The notes: a model not told the origin generated them from the sequence alone. Shown: positions 1 through 8,099, counted from the stretch's first letter. The stretch: DNA of 32,409 nucleotides from Nocardia vaccinii NBRC 15922 (GCF_001613305.1 NZ_BDCC01000090.1:1-32409), one strand, 5' to 3'. A program made the numbers and translations.

Positions 1-306
1 TTAAGATTCGACTATGGCCAATGCCGTGTCCCCAGCTATCAAACGGCCCGCATGATCTTGGCATGGCCACCAGCGAAGAATTCCGCAGGTCTTGAAAGCC
101 GAAATCATCTCCCTTCAACCACGCTTTTGTAGTCCCCTTGCGGCGACCATCTCGTCCGCTGGGCATCGGGGCGGCCGGAGGCGGGCGCAAGCGCCCGTTG
201 GGTATGCCACCGTGGTCTCCCCGGGTGCGAGGCACCCACCGGGGCCGGCCTCCCTTCGGGGCAGCCGTTATCGCCCTGACCTGCAGCCGCCGACGTCTCT
301 GCGCTA
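1..306. other. Gene-free left edge with G+C-rich hairpins
   Basis: I see no convincing gene here. Short open frames exist on both strands, but they lack a credible ribosome site and read as Arg/Pro/Ala-rich shadows. The notable content is a run of G+C-rich inverted repeats between about 150 and 270, listed separately. The segment lies directly downstream of the minus-strand enoyl-CoA hydratase gene, so it is probably its 3' region. Confidence 0.5.
182..266. repeat. Cluster of G+C-rich hairpins downstream of the hydratase gene
   Basis: Several inverted repeats follow one another. CGGGCGC at 182-188 pairs with GCGCCCG at 191-197. GGGTGC at 223-228 pairs with GCACCC at 232-237 across a three-base loop, flanked by an outer CCCC/GGGG pairing (219-222 with 241-244). 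A short CCC-TTC-GGG hairpin lies near 252-260. No U-tract follows on the minus strand. It could be a terminator region, a REP-like intergenic repeat or a structured RNA. I recognise no riboswitch core. Confidence 0.4.
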
Positions 307-1068
307 TCAGCGACCTTGGAATATAGGCTCTGTGCGTACAAGGTTTGACGCTATCGCAGTCTTACAGTCTTCGGTGCTCCAGAGAATCGTTTGCTCAGCC
401 AGTTCTCGGTCGAGCACGGCACGGACTCGTCGAGCGATATCGCCGCGAAGCGTTCGTCGAATCGACCTGACGGCGAGCGGTGCGGCGGCAGCGATCTCCT
501 GTGCCCAGACAATCGCTTCCTCCCGTTCGTATCCGGGCTCGGTGAGGCGGTCGACGAGGCCGATAGCGTGTGCTTGGTCGCCGGTGAGGCGTCTGCTGGT
601 GTAGAGCAGGTCGGTTGCAGCCTGGGTGCCGACCAGTTCGGGGAGTGTGACGGAGAGCCCGAATCCTTGGTGGAAGCCCAACTTTGAGAAGTTCGCGTGC
701 AGCCTGCTGCTGGGCGAAGCCACACGGAAGTCGGCTGAACATGCGAGACCGAGTCCGCCGCCGACTGCGGCGCCTTGCACTGCCGCGATAACCGGGATCG
801 CCGATTCGAACAGCTGTGCTGCTGCGGTGTATAGTCGGCGCGCCATAGTTGTCCGATCCTCATTCATGTCTGCAGACCCGAAATCGGCTCCGGCGCAGAA
901 GTGTTTGCCTGCGGACGCCAAGATTATTGCTCGGGCGCCATCGTTGGCGGCATCGCTGTAGGCGGTGACGAGATCGGTGATCAGCGGTAGGTCGAAGTAG
1001 TTGGCAGGTGGACGGCATATTTCGATAATGGCGACGGCATCGAGCCGCTCAGTAGCCAGATCTGTCAC
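307..1068 (-). CDS. Enoyl-CoA hydratase/isomerase (crotonase) family protein
   Basis: A 253-residue crotonase-fold protein of normal family length, expected to hydrate or isomerise an enoyl-CoA in the cytoplasm. The oxyanion-hole segment FCAGAD (around residues 57-62) and the second glycine-rich segment AAVGGGLGLACSADFRVAS (around 104-122) are clear. The stretch HQGFGLSVTLPE (around 133-144) replaces the usual active-site loop. The position of the first catalytic Glu of rat enoyl-CoA hydratase appears to be Phe by eye, while a Glu is present in LPE, so the exact reaction is open. The start is GTG with a purine-rich GAGAGAAGAA just upstream. It lies 147 bases after the CoA-transferase gene on the same strand and is probably co-transcribed, suggesting a CoA-thioester branch. 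Confidence 0.85.
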   Translation of the reverse strand: MTDLATERLDAVAIIEICRPPANYFDLPLITDLVTAYSDAANDGARAIILASAGKHFCAGADFGSADMNEDRTTMARRLYTAAAQLFESAIPVIAAVQGAAVGGGLGLACSADFRVASPSSRLHANFSKLGFHQGFGLSVTLPELVGTQAATDLLYTSRRLTGDQAHAIGLVDRLTEPGYEREEAIVWAQEIAAAAPLAVRSIRRTLRGDIARRVRAVLDRELAEQTILWSTEDCKTAIASNLVRTEPIFQGR

Positions 1069-1215
1069 GCGATTTCTTCTCTCTCATCGAGCGGGTGTTG
1101 GGAGGCCGACATGGTGTAACTGGAGTTCGGGAACAATGCCGTCACTCACATTCAACGTTTCTTATTACAAAGATCGAGGTGGAGGCATCGGGGTCCGTCT
1201 GTGTCACAGTGCTGG

Positions 1216-2442
1216 TCAGCTCCGCGTGCCGCGTGGTATCTGCTCGTCGAGTCGCGCTGGTCGCTGGAGTTCGTCGAGAATCTCATCGGTGTTCTCGCCG
1301 ATGAGCGGAGCGGGGCGACGTAGACCACCCGGTGTTTGTGAAAAGCGCGACATCTGCGGGACCAGGCGGTACTGGCCCGCATGTGGATGTGCGGCGAGGG
1401 GGAGCCTATGGACGAGGTCCTGCAAGGATGGGACGGCGGTTGCGGGGATACCAGCGTCGCGACAGAACGCGACCCACTCCTCTGTTGTTCGGAGTCCGGC
1501 TATGGTGCGGACATCGCGGTAGAGAGAATCCGAGTTCGCGATGGTGGCCCGGCGGTCAGCATACCGGGGGTCGTCCTCGGCGCCGGGGACACCAGCCTCG
1601 GTAAAAAGGGCAACGTAATGCTTGGGGAGGTACGGGAAGATATGCACGAGTCCGTCCTTGCTCGGGTGGGGCCGGCGTTCGGGGGATAAGAGTCGTGGGT
1701 AGCCGGTACCCGGTAGGCCACCTTGCGCGGTAGGCGGTTCTGAGATGGCACCTGCGCCGTGTTCGGCGAGCATGAATGCGCTCATTGTCTCCTGCATCGC
1801 AACCTCCACATGCTGGCCTTCGCCCGTACGCTCGCGGTGCAAGAGTGCCGCGGTGATGGCCTGTGCGATTACGATGCCGCAGACTTTGTCGGCCAGTATG
1901 GTCGGCATCAATCCGGGCACGCCATAGACCCTTTGCATGACGTCGGGAATTCCGGTGGCAGCCTGGATGATGTCGTCGTAGGCGGGTTCGTCGGCCCGAG
2001 GCGAGTCGATCGGGAATCCTTGTGCCTGGCAGTAAACGACGTCAGGGTTGATCGCTCGTACGGATTCGTAGTCCAGCCCAAGTCGCTCGATCGCGCCGGG
2101 CCGCATGGTCGTGACAACGACATCACATGTACGCAGTAGCTCCTCGACATCGCTTCTGCGTTCAGGGGATTTGAGGTCGATGCCGACCGATCGTTTGTTG
2201 CGAAGAAGGTTGAGTGCGATACCTGACAGTTCGGGATGCGGCCCCGGCCCCATGACTCGGTTGGTGTCCCCTTCCTCGGCTTCGAGAACGATGACGTCGG
2301 CACCCTGGTCGGCCAAGATCTGGGTCGCGAGCGGGCCCATGATCACCCGGGTGAGGTCGATGACGCGGATCGCCGCAAGTGGCCCGTGCGGCGACGATGT
2401 TCGGCTCGATTCGTGGGCCTGTGGCGTTCCGTTGGTGCTCAT
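1216..2442 (-). CDS. Family III CoA transferase (CaiB/BaiF type)
   Basis: A 408-residue single-domain CoA transferase of typical length. It would move CoA from a donor thioester onto a carboxylic acid, activating the substrate for beta-oxidation-like steps. The N-terminal segment IRVIDLTRVIMGPLATQILA (residues 25-44), the RNKRSVGIDLK segment (81-91) and the TGEGQ segment (206-210) are family hallmarks. The catalytic Asp expected in this family is Asp185 in ILADKVCG. The ATG start has AGAG upstream. It is followed 147 bases later by the enoyl-CoA hydratase gene on the same strand. The natural acid is not readable from sequence. Confidence 0.92.
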   Translation of the reverse strand: MSTNGTPQAHESSRTSSPHGPLAAIRVIDLTRVIMGPLATQILADQGADVIVLEAEEGDTNRVMGPGPHPELSGIALNLLRNKRSVGIDLKSPERRSDVEELLRTCDVVVTTMRPGAIERLGLDYESVRAINPDVVYCQAQGFPIDSPRADEPAYDDIIQAATGIPDVMQRVYGVPGLMPTILADKVCGIVIAQAITAALLHRERTGEGQHVEVAMQETMSAFMLAEHGAGAISEPPTAQGGLPGTGYPRLLSPERRPHPSKDGLVHIFPYLPKHYVALFTEAGVPGAEDDPRYADRRATIANSDSLYRDVRTIAGLRTTEEWVAFCRDAGIPATAVPSLQDLVHRLPLAAHPHAGQYRLVPQMSRFSQTPGGLRRPAPLIGENTDEILDELQRPARLDEQIPRGTRS

Positions 2443-2636
2443 TCGGTGCTCTCTTCGTCGATGTCGAGATTTGGAGGATGAGGAGTCGTCGAGGAATTGG
2501 GGGAGGCAGTCCGGCCAGCGGAACTGAGAACCGTACCGGTCGTATCCTCTTGCGCTTGCCGTACATACGTTGCTCTCGCGTGCAGGTGGGTTGACGGGAG
2601 TTCGGCGGAAGCACCATGACCCTGACCGGGAGGTAT

Positions 2637-3185
2637 TCAGCGACCAGCTGGCTGATGAGGTCGTCGGTGTCGTCGGGCGATGGCATTTGCGAGAACGGCG
2701 TTGAGGGCCTCGGCAGGTCCGAGAGGTTTGAGAAGCATCGCGTCAGGGATATCGCCGATCTCGAGTTCGTCGACTGGGTTGCGGCAGAGGTGATCTTCGC
2801 TGGTCCCCAGCGCGACCAATCGTTTGTCGACGCATTCGATCGCTCTGTAGCCGACTCGGATGATGCAGCTGGCCCGCTGATCGGCAAGGTCGGAGGGTCT
2901 TGTTTGCGGCGTGGTAAGCACGGCGATGGCACTGTACGAGAAGCTGGTGAAGCCAGGGATCGGGATCTCGGTGTCAACTCCGACAGAGGCGCCGGCGCAC
3001 GACAGGGCCAGTGCCCCGGATTGGGCGAAGTAGTTGATGGTGTGGCTGGGGACCGTGCTGAGCGCGCCGGTTTGACCGTGGCCCAATATCGAGACCTCGC
3101 TGAGCTGCGGAATAGCCGGTTCGGTGTCTGAGTATCGCAGCACGGTTCGCTGGGGTACCGCGGGGCAGAACCCGTCGGCGAGCAC
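2637..3185 (-). CDS. Unidentified ORF, possibly a degraded gene
   Basis: An open frame of 182 codons (GTG start) upstream of the CoA-transferase gene on the same strand. I do not recognise a family. The middle is hydrophobic and globular-looking (SHTINYFAQSGALALSCAGA), and the C-terminal part is acidic/aliphatic (NPVDELEIGDIPDAMLLKPLG), which looks more protein-like than the antisense reading. The ribosome site is weak. In-frame stops lie at 3231-3233 and shortly beyond, so an N-terminal part could be lost. It may be a short hypothetical protein, the remains of a longer gene, or a chance frame. A longer minus-strand frame over 2162-3391 overlaps the CoA transferase and looks non-coding. Confidence 0.3.
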   Translation of the reverse strand: MLADGFCPAVPQRTVLRYSDTEPAIPQLSEVSILGHGQTGALSTVPSHTINYFAQSGALALSCAGASVGVDTEIPIPGFTSFSYSAIAVLTTPQTRPSDLADQRASCIIRVGYRAIECVDKRLVALGTSEDHLCRNPVDELEIGDIPDAMLLKPLGPAEALNAVLANAIARRHRRPHQPAGR

Positions 3186-3375
3186 ATCGGCCGATACAGG
3201 CAGCTCCCGTATCGGAGTGCTCGGGCCGGATTACCTCGTGGCCGCTCAACCTTCATGGCGCGGGCACCGTTCGGCCAGTGTCTGGGTGAGACCGAGAGCG
3301 AGCTGGCTGTGGCGGCAACGGTGACGCCGGAGACGGTAGGCGGGCAAGGGGACCCTCTCGTGACGAACGGAACAT

Positions 3376-3399
3376 GTTGTGTACTTTGCAAGATACAAC
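3376..3399. promoter_or_regulatory. Candidate GntR-type operator in the divergent region
   Basis: Outer arms GTTGT (3376-3380) and ACAAC (3395-3399) form an inverted repeat. The right half reads AAGATACAAC, which resembles half-sites found before the regulator gene, the RraA/dehydrogenase operon and the PrpD operon. It lies upstream of the plus-strand oxygenase operon. Operator function is inference from the shared pattern. Confidence 0.4.
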
Positions 3400-3490
3400 G
3401 TCTAGACTATGACCGTGGTCACCCGCCTGGCAAGAAGCTGCACCACATCGTTGCAGCTCAGGGGCGATATGAAGAAGGTCGCGCGCAGCA

Positions 3491-3518
3491 GTTTCTATGC
3501 AGAGTGCAGCCTAGATAC
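3491..3518. promoter_or_regulatory. Imperfect inverted repeat upstream of the dehydrogenase gene
   Basis: GTTTCTATGC (3491-3500) and GCCTAGATAC (3509-3518) are inverted copies matching at 8 of 10 positions, separated by eight bases. The right arm contains TAGATAC, related to the other candidate operator half-sites. It ends 66 bases before the TTG start at 3585, a position suited to repression or activation. Confidence 0.3.
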
Positions 3519-3584
3519 GACCAACAACTATAATTTATAATCTTTCGGCTATGGTGGCCTATCGTTGGATGTAAGGAGTACGCG

Positions 3585-4742
3585 TTGATCAACGGCAAGC
3601 CGTTTCGCTCCTACAGTCCGTTCGTCGGAGACGAGGAACTCTTCCGAGGAGCGGTCCGGAGTTTCTTGGATCGTGAGGTCGATGCACGGGTAGCTGAGTA
3701 TGAAGACGGGTCGCTACCGATTCGTCACCTGTGGAAGGTAGGCGCGTCCGAGGGGATCATCGGTGTACGTGTGCCGGAGCAGTTCGGCGGCCAGGGTGCG
3801 CCTGCGATATTCAATATTGTCGTCAGCTACGAACTGGGCCGATCGATCGGGTACGCAACCGTGGGCACGTCGATCTGCACCGATAACGCAACGAATCTTC
3901 TACTCGTCGGCGGTAGCGACGCCGCCAAGGCAGAACTCCTTCCCCGAATCCTCGATGGCCAGATCCAGGCCATGGGATTCACCGAACCGGACGCTGGAAC
4001 GAACTCGAGCAACTTACGGACCTCGGCCCGCAGGGACGGCGACGAGTGGGTGATCAACGGCAATAAGTGCTTCATCTCGATGGGCGACCAGGCCGATATC
4101 ATCTATGTCGTGACGCGGACCGACGGCGATGCGGATCGCGCAGGTCGGTTTACCCTTTTCGCGGTCGACGCGCCAACGGACGGACTGCAGCGCCGCAAAC
4201 TCGACGCTCTCGGACTGCCTGTTCACGGACTGGGCGAGCTGTTCTTCGACGACGTCCGAGTCCCCGCACATCGGATGATAGGACCGCTCGGCGGCGGACT
4301 GAAAATGCTCTCGGGAATGATGGCGATCGACCGTGTTCAAACCCCGGCGCGTGCTTTGGGACAGGCCGAACTAGCGCTCGACCTCGTCATCGAATACGCC
4401 AAAATCCGCAGAGTGCACGAAGGTCGCCCACTGATCGAGTTTCAGAACACAAAGATGAAGCTCGCAGAGATGGCGACTCAGATCCGCGCTGCGCAAACGC
4501 TTCTGACCGAAGCCCTCGACAAGATGCGAAACGGTGTCCTGACCAACACCGATTCCGCGATCTGCAAGGTGTTTCTGACCGATGTCAGCGCCCGCGTCGT
4601 CGACGAATCGGTCCAGTTGTTCGGAGCCAACGGCCTGGCCGGGGAGAACGTGATGTCGCGGATATACGCCAGCAACAGGCAGTTTCGGATCTTGGCCGGA
4701 ACTTCGGAGTTGCTCAAGATCTCGATCGCCAGCCGCCTCTGA
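3585..4742 (+). CDS. Acyl-CoA dehydrogenase family protein with altered catalytic site
   Basis: A 385-residue FAD-dependent acyl-CoA dehydrogenase of standard length. The flavin signature MGFTEPDAGTNSSNLRT (residues 130-146) and the C-terminal AGTSELLK segment are present. The usual YEGT motif that carries the catalytic Glu of short/medium-chain enzymes reads LAGT, so that Glu is replaced by Ala371. At the alternative base position used by isovaleryl- and long-chain-type enzymes there is Asp249 (MAIDRV). It may therefore use Asp or work on an unusual, perhaps cyclic, thioester. The start is TTG, chosen because AAGGAG lies seven bases upstream and the protein begins there in register with the family. 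It is the first gene of the oxygenase operon, 56 bases before the Rieske oxygenase. Confidence 0.88.
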   Translation: MINGKPFRSYSPFVGDEELFRGAVRSFLDREVDARVAEYEDGSLPIRHLWKVGASEGIIGVRVPEQFGGQGAPAIFNIVVSYELGRSIGYATVGTSICTDNATNLLLVGGSDAAKAELLPRILDGQIQAMGFTEPDAGTNSSNLRTSARRDGDEWVINGNKCFISMGDQADIIYVVTRTDGDADRAGRFTLFAVDAPTDGLQRRKLDALGLPVHGLGELFFDDVRVPAHRMIGPLGGGLKMLSGMMAIDRVQTPARALGQAELALDLVIEYAKIRRVHEGRPLIEFQNTKMKLAEMATQIRAAQTLLTEALDKMRNGVLTNTDSAICKVFLTDVSARVVDESVQLFGANGLAGENVMSRIYASNRQFRILAGTSELLKISIASRL

Positions 4743-4798
4743 CTCAGATGTAGACCTTCTCCTCCAGCCCACAGTAATTTCGGAAGAAAGATCCCCAG

Positions 4799-6109
4799 AT
4801 GCTCAGCGCAGAAGAGAACTCAGCCATTACCCGAGTCGAGGGTGGGGCACCCATGGGTCGGCTCATGGAGCGGTACTGGTTACCCGCAACGCGAAGCCTC
4901 GAGCTTGAAGCGGGCGGCGCACCGCAGCGGGTGCGACTGCTGGGACGAAATCTTGTCGCATTCCGCGATTCGGAAGGCGATGTCGGTGTGTTGGACGAGT
5001 ACTGCCCACACCGTGGTGCGTCGTTGGCGCTGGCCCGAAACGAAAACTGTGCCCTGCAGTGTCTCTACCACGGTTGGCGAATCGACAAGGCAGGCAACAT
5101 CGTCGAGGCTCCGAGTGAGCCCCGGCAGAGCTCGTTCAAGGACCGAATCAAAGCCAACGCATACAGTGTTTGGGAGGGCGGCGGCATCGTTTGGGTGTAC
5201 CTCGGCCCAGAGGACCTCGAACCGCCGAAGCCTGCCTTCGATTTCACCGAACTGCCGCACGACCAGGTAATGGTTATCAAGGGTATTGAGTACTGCAACT
5301 GGCTTCAGTGCCTCGAAGGTGCCGTCGATTCGGCGCATCTGAACTGGTTGCACACCAACATCACTCGCCCCGCTTGGCTCGCGCGCGAGCAGGACGGTCC
5401 GGAGTCGGGCGGCGAATTGCTCGCCAATCTCACCCCTGACGCGCCCATTCTCGAGGCACAAACAACCGACTATGGGTTCCGGTACGGCGCGATCCGCCCA
5501 GTCCCCGGCCAGGACGATAAGCAATACATTCGGGCAACCGAGTTTGTCATGCCATTTCACTCCAACTTCCCCGGCGCCGCCGGGCACTGGGCTCATCACC
5601 AGGCGTTTGCCCCGATCGACGATGAGAATTGCATGTTCTTCTACATCCAGTACAAGACTGACGGAGTGCCGATTCCCGACGACGAGCGGCCTGCGATGCT
5701 GCGATTCGCGGGCGTTGAGCTGGAAAGCCTCGAACACGGCCGCGGTGAACGCAAGGAGATGCCGTCGGCCGAAAACCTGTGGTTCCAGGACCGAGTAGCG
5801 ATGATGACCGGTATGAGTTTCTCCGGACTGCGCGGCATCAATAACGAAGACTTCGTCGTCCAGGAGAGCATGGGTGCGATCTATGACCGAACCCGCGAGC
5901 ACCTCGGAATGAGCGACGTCGCGGTCATCCGTGCCCGCCGTCTGTTGCTCGACGCGTTACGGGCGATCGAGTGTGGCGAGAGTCCGTTGGGCCTCGACTC
6001 CGCAATTCCGTATCCGATCTTGCGTGGCGGTGAGGGAATCATCAGCAGGGATGAAAAGTGGTGGACGGTTCTCCGCAGTGAGGCGCTCTCGGCGGAGAAC
6101 GCCTCATAA
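4799..6109 (+). CDS. Rieske non-heme iron oxygenase, alpha subunit (phthalate 4,5-dioxygenase/LigXa type)
   Basis: A 436-residue oxygenase subunit that would hydroxylate or O-demethylate an aromatic substrate using O2 and electrons from a ferredoxin. The Rieske cluster ligands are Cys69, His71, Cys88 and His91 (CPHRG and CLYHGW, C-x-H-x16-C-x2-H). The mononuclear iron site is visible as DSAHLNWLH, the D-x2-H-x4-H motif. The opening, MGRLMERYWLPATRS, is typical of the single-component-alpha group that includes phthalate 4,5-dioxygenase and the DDVA O-demethylase LigXa. No beta subunit gene is present, which fits this group. GGAAGAAAG lies upstream of the ATG. The stop overlaps the next ATG (TAATG), and a ferredoxin and reductase follow, giving a full electron chain. 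The substrate cannot be read from sequence. Confidence 0.93.
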   Translation: MLSAEENSAITRVEGGAPMGRLMERYWLPATRSLELEAGGAPQRVRLLGRNLVAFRDSEGDVGVLDEYCPHRGASLALARNENCALQCLYHGWRIDKAGNIVEAPSEPRQSSFKDRIKANAYSVWEGGGIVWVYLGPEDLEPPKPAFDFTELPHDQVMVIKGIEYCNWLQCLEGAVDSAHLNWLHTNITRPAWLAREQDGPESGGELLANLTPDAPILEAQTTDYGFRYGAIRPVPGQDDKQYIRATEFVMPFHSNFPGAAGHWAHHQAFAPIDDENCMFFYIQYKTDGVPIPDDERPAMLRFAGVELESLEHGRGERKEMPSAENLWFQDRVAMMTGMSFSGLRGINNEDFVVQESMGAIYDRTREHLGMSDVAVIRARRLLLDALRAIECGESPLGLDSAIPYPILRGGEGIISRDEKWWTVLRSEALSAENAS

Positions 6110-6405
6110 TGCTCGCCGATCGAGTTACCGAGGACCGCGTTTCGCGCGACAGTCTGCAGTCGTCGATCTGTCTCGGTGTGGTTTTGGACAACGCCCGTGA
6201 GTCGGTGATGTGTCACCGGAGACAGGGGTGCGAACCGGACACAATCCTATTGAGCCGCAGTGGATTCGACGCTCTAACGCGCGCCAAACAAGACGAGACT
6301 GACCGCGGAATTGCTGTCCGCATGTTAGGGAAGACTGTCAGGGTCTCCGAACGACTCTTCGGCGAAGAAGTCGTGTCGACCCTGCCTGGACAGGAGACAC
6401 TATGA
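6109..6405 (+). CDS. Small protein of unknown function coupled to the Rieske oxygenase
   Basis: A 98-residue protein I do not recognise. It begins in a TAATG overlap with the oxygenase stop and ends in an ATGA overlap with the ferredoxin start, so it is translationally coupled at both ends. This argues strongly that it is a real gene. It is charged and probably soluble, with no membrane segment or signal peptide. It has two cysteines close together (MCHRRQGC, about residues 34-41) and a third near residue 21. The C-terminal half (GFDALTRAKQDETDRGIAVR) looks helical. It may be an accessory or assembly factor for the oxygenase, but nothing in the sequence proves this. Confidence 0.65.
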   Translation: MLADRVTEDRVSRDSLQSSICLGVVLDNARESVMCHRRQGCEPDTILLSRSGFDALTRAKQDETDRGIAVRMLGKTVRVSERLFGEEVVSTLPGQETL

Positions 6406-6713
6406 CATTTGTTATCGGAGATCCGTGCGTCGACATCAAGGACCGAAACTGTGTCGCGAACTGTCCGGTCGACTGCATATATGAGGGTGCGACGAAGCTC
6501 TATATCAATCCTGAGGAATGCATCGAGTGCGGTGCGTGTGAAAACGTCTGTCCGGTATCGGCGATCTTCCTGGACATCCGTGCTCTGCCCGAACAGGAAC
6601 CGCACATCGAAGCTAATCGGGCGTTCTTCGACAAGCTCGGTGCGAGTCCGGGCGGGGCCAAGCAGCACGGGCCCCAAGACTACGACAGCCTCCCCGGACA
6701 ACCGATCATCTAG
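6402..6713 (+). CDS. fdxA: 7Fe ferredoxin, FdxA type ([3Fe-4S][4Fe-4S])
   Basis: A 103-residue ferredoxin closely resembling the actinobacterial FdxA family. The N-terminal cluster motif starts at Cys9 with C-x7-C-x3-CP and DCIYEG, and the second motif is CIECGACENVCP (Cys40, 43, 46, 50). The C-terminal extension (FFDKLGASPGGA) is also typical. It carries electrons from the following FprA-type reductase, most likely to the Rieske oxygenase two genes upstream. The ATG overlaps the preceding stop (ATGA). Pairing a 7Fe ferredoxin with a Rieske oxygenase is less common than a [2Fe-2S] ferredoxin, so the partner could also be the P450 at 22982. Confidence 0.93.
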   Translation: MTFVIGDPCVDIKDRNCVANCPVDCIYEGATKLYINPEECIECGACENVCPVSAIFLDIRALPEQEPHIEANRAFFDKLGASPGGAKQHGPQDYDSLPGQPII

Positions 6714-6747
6714 GGACACACTTCGCTGTCACGGAAGGATTCAATTG

Positions 6748-8037
6748 ATGGACGCCTCACCAACTGTCGCGGTCGTCGGCGCTGGCCCCTCGGGCCTTTA
6801 CGCTGCAGAGGCACTATTGACCGCAAAGGTGAACGTCGATCTCATCGATCGCCTGCCGACCCCGTACGGCCTCCTTCGCTATGGTGTGGCCCCCGACCAT
6901 CTGAAGATGAAGTCGCTAGTTGTCGTCTTCGAACGAATCCTGGCGATGCCCGGACTGCGTCTGCTCGGAAATATCGAAGTCGGCCGCGACGTCACTGTCG
7001 ATCAGCTACGTCGGGAGTATGACGCCGTCCTCTACGCCCATGGAGCGCCCGTCAGTCGGTCCATCGGGATTGTGGGGGAGGACCTCGAAGGCGTGTACGG
7101 TGCCAGCAAGCTGGTGTCGTGGTACAACGGACATCCAGATGCGGCATTGCCTGGTGCCGTTTCTCGCGCCAGAGACATCGTCGTGGTCGGCGCCGGAAAC
7201 GTGGCTCTCGATGTGGCACGCATGCTCGTACGCGACCGAGATGAGTTGGCGGTCACCGATGTTCCGGACTCAGTAATAGAGACTCTGGGCTCTCGTCGGC
7301 CGGGTAACGTGCACATCGTTGCCCGCAGAGGGCCTGAGCACGTCAAATTCTCGCTCAAGGAACTTGCGGAGATTGGGGAGTTGCCGACGGCGGGTGTCCG
7401 AGTCCACGCATCACCACAACGGCTGGCGTCGGCAGAAGTGGTTGCAGCCGGGACACCGGCTTCTCATTCGGTCAAGCTCTTCACCGAATGGGCCACGCGA
7501 CAACAAGATGCAAACAACACCACGGTGCACTTCCACTTCGATCTGACTCCGGTCGAAGCCTGCGGTACTTCCGCGCTGACCCATGTTCGGTTCGTTGGTG
7601 CAGAGCGCCCGGCGGAAGTGGTCACACTCGACAGCCAACTCTTGCTCATCTCCGCAGGCAACACCGGTGTCGCACTGGCTGGGGTACCGTTCGACCCCGG
7701 CCATGGAACAGTCGATCACACCGACGGGCGAGTCCTTCGCGACGACAACCTCGCACCCGAGTACGTGGTTGGTTGGGCCAAGCGCGGTGCAACGGGAGTT
7801 ATCGGGATCAACAAGGCCGACGCAACAGCGACGGTGCAGCTGCTTCTCGAGGACCTGAAGCTCCGGCCACTGGTGGGCGCATCGCGAGACGAGGTGCCGG
7901 AGTGGGGTGGACGGGCAGTCGAGCTAGACGGTTGGTCACGGATCGACGCCGTCGAGCGGGACCGGGGCCGTGCTCGTGGCAGCCGCCGGGTGACCATCGA
8001 AACCTGGCGTGAACTCATGGGCGCGGTCGGGCGCTGA
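6748..8037 (+). CDS. fprA: Ferredoxin-NADP+ reductase, FprA type
   Basis: A 429-residue flavoprotein of the adrenodoxin-reductase/FprA family, transferring electrons from NADPH to ferredoxin. The FAD-binding fold is seen in VAVVGAGPSGLYAAEALL near the N-terminus. YGLLRYGVAPDH follows, and the nucleotide-binding segment DIVVVGAGNVALDVARML lies near residue 150. The C-terminal GWAKRGATGVIGINK is a family signature. The open frame extends upstream into the ferredoxin gene, but the ATG at 6748 is chosen because GGAAGGA lies about ten bases before it and the family begins there. It closes the operon acyl-CoA dehydrogenase, oxygenase, small protein, ferredoxin, reductase. Confidence 0.95.
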   Translation: MDASPTVAVVGAGPSGLYAAEALLTAKVNVDLIDRLPTPYGLLRYGVAPDHLKMKSLVVVFERILAMPGLRLLGNIEVGRDVTVDQLRREYDAVLYAHGAPVSRSIGIVGEDLEGVYGASKLVSWYNGHPDAALPGAVSRARDIVVVGAGNVALDVARMLVRDRDELAVTDVPDSVIETLGSRRPGNVHIVARRGPEHVKFSLKELAEIGELPTAGVRVHASPQRLASAEVVAAGTPASHSVKLFTEWATRQQDANNTTVHFHFDLTPVEACGTSALTHVRFVGAERPAEVVTLDSQLLLISAGNTGVALAGVPFDPGHGTVDHTDGRVLRDDNLAPEYVVGWAKRGATGVIGINKADATATVQLLLEDLKLRPLVGASRDEVPEWGGRAVELDGWSRIDAVERDRGRARGSRRVTIETWRELMGAVGR

Positions 8038-8070
8038 GATGGAGAACGCCAGGTCTGTATCGGCTGCGGA

Positions 8071-8099
8071 CGGCCGGACGCCGGCCTCAACCTTGGTTG
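8071..8099 (+). terminator. Tandem hairpins after the reductase gene
   Basis: GGCCGG (8072-8077) pairs with CCGGCC (8081-8086) across three bases, and CAACC (8088-8092) with GGTTG (8095-8099). There is no T-run, so this is a weak or non-canonical terminator. It lies between the oxygenase operon and the regulator gene. Confidence 0.3.

Larger units (their letters stand above)
3186..3584. other. Divergent control region between the minus- and plus-strand operons
   Basis: About 400 bases with no supported gene, between the left minus-strand units and the plus-strand oxygenase operon. Base composition falls sharply to A+T-rich after about 3370. It contains the dyad at 3376-3399, an imperfect dyad at 3491-3518 and an A+T-rich stretch (TATAATTTATAATC) at 3530-3543. 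It probably holds promoters for both directions. Confidence 0.5.

Noticed and set aside
2162..3391. A 409-codon minus-strand open frame
   Set aside because: It overlaps the strong CoA-transferase gene in another frame and translates to Ser/Pro/Arg-rich sequence without family features; typical of a shadow frame in high-GC DNA.
4880..5902. Minus-strand frame of 340 codons
   Set aside because: Antisense to the Rieske oxygenase; the sense strand carries iron-cluster and mononuclear-iron motifs.
6409..6747. Upstream extension of the ferredoxin reductase frame
   Set aside because: It overlaps the ferredoxin gene in another frame and is not reductase-like; a ribosome site lies before the ATG at 6748.
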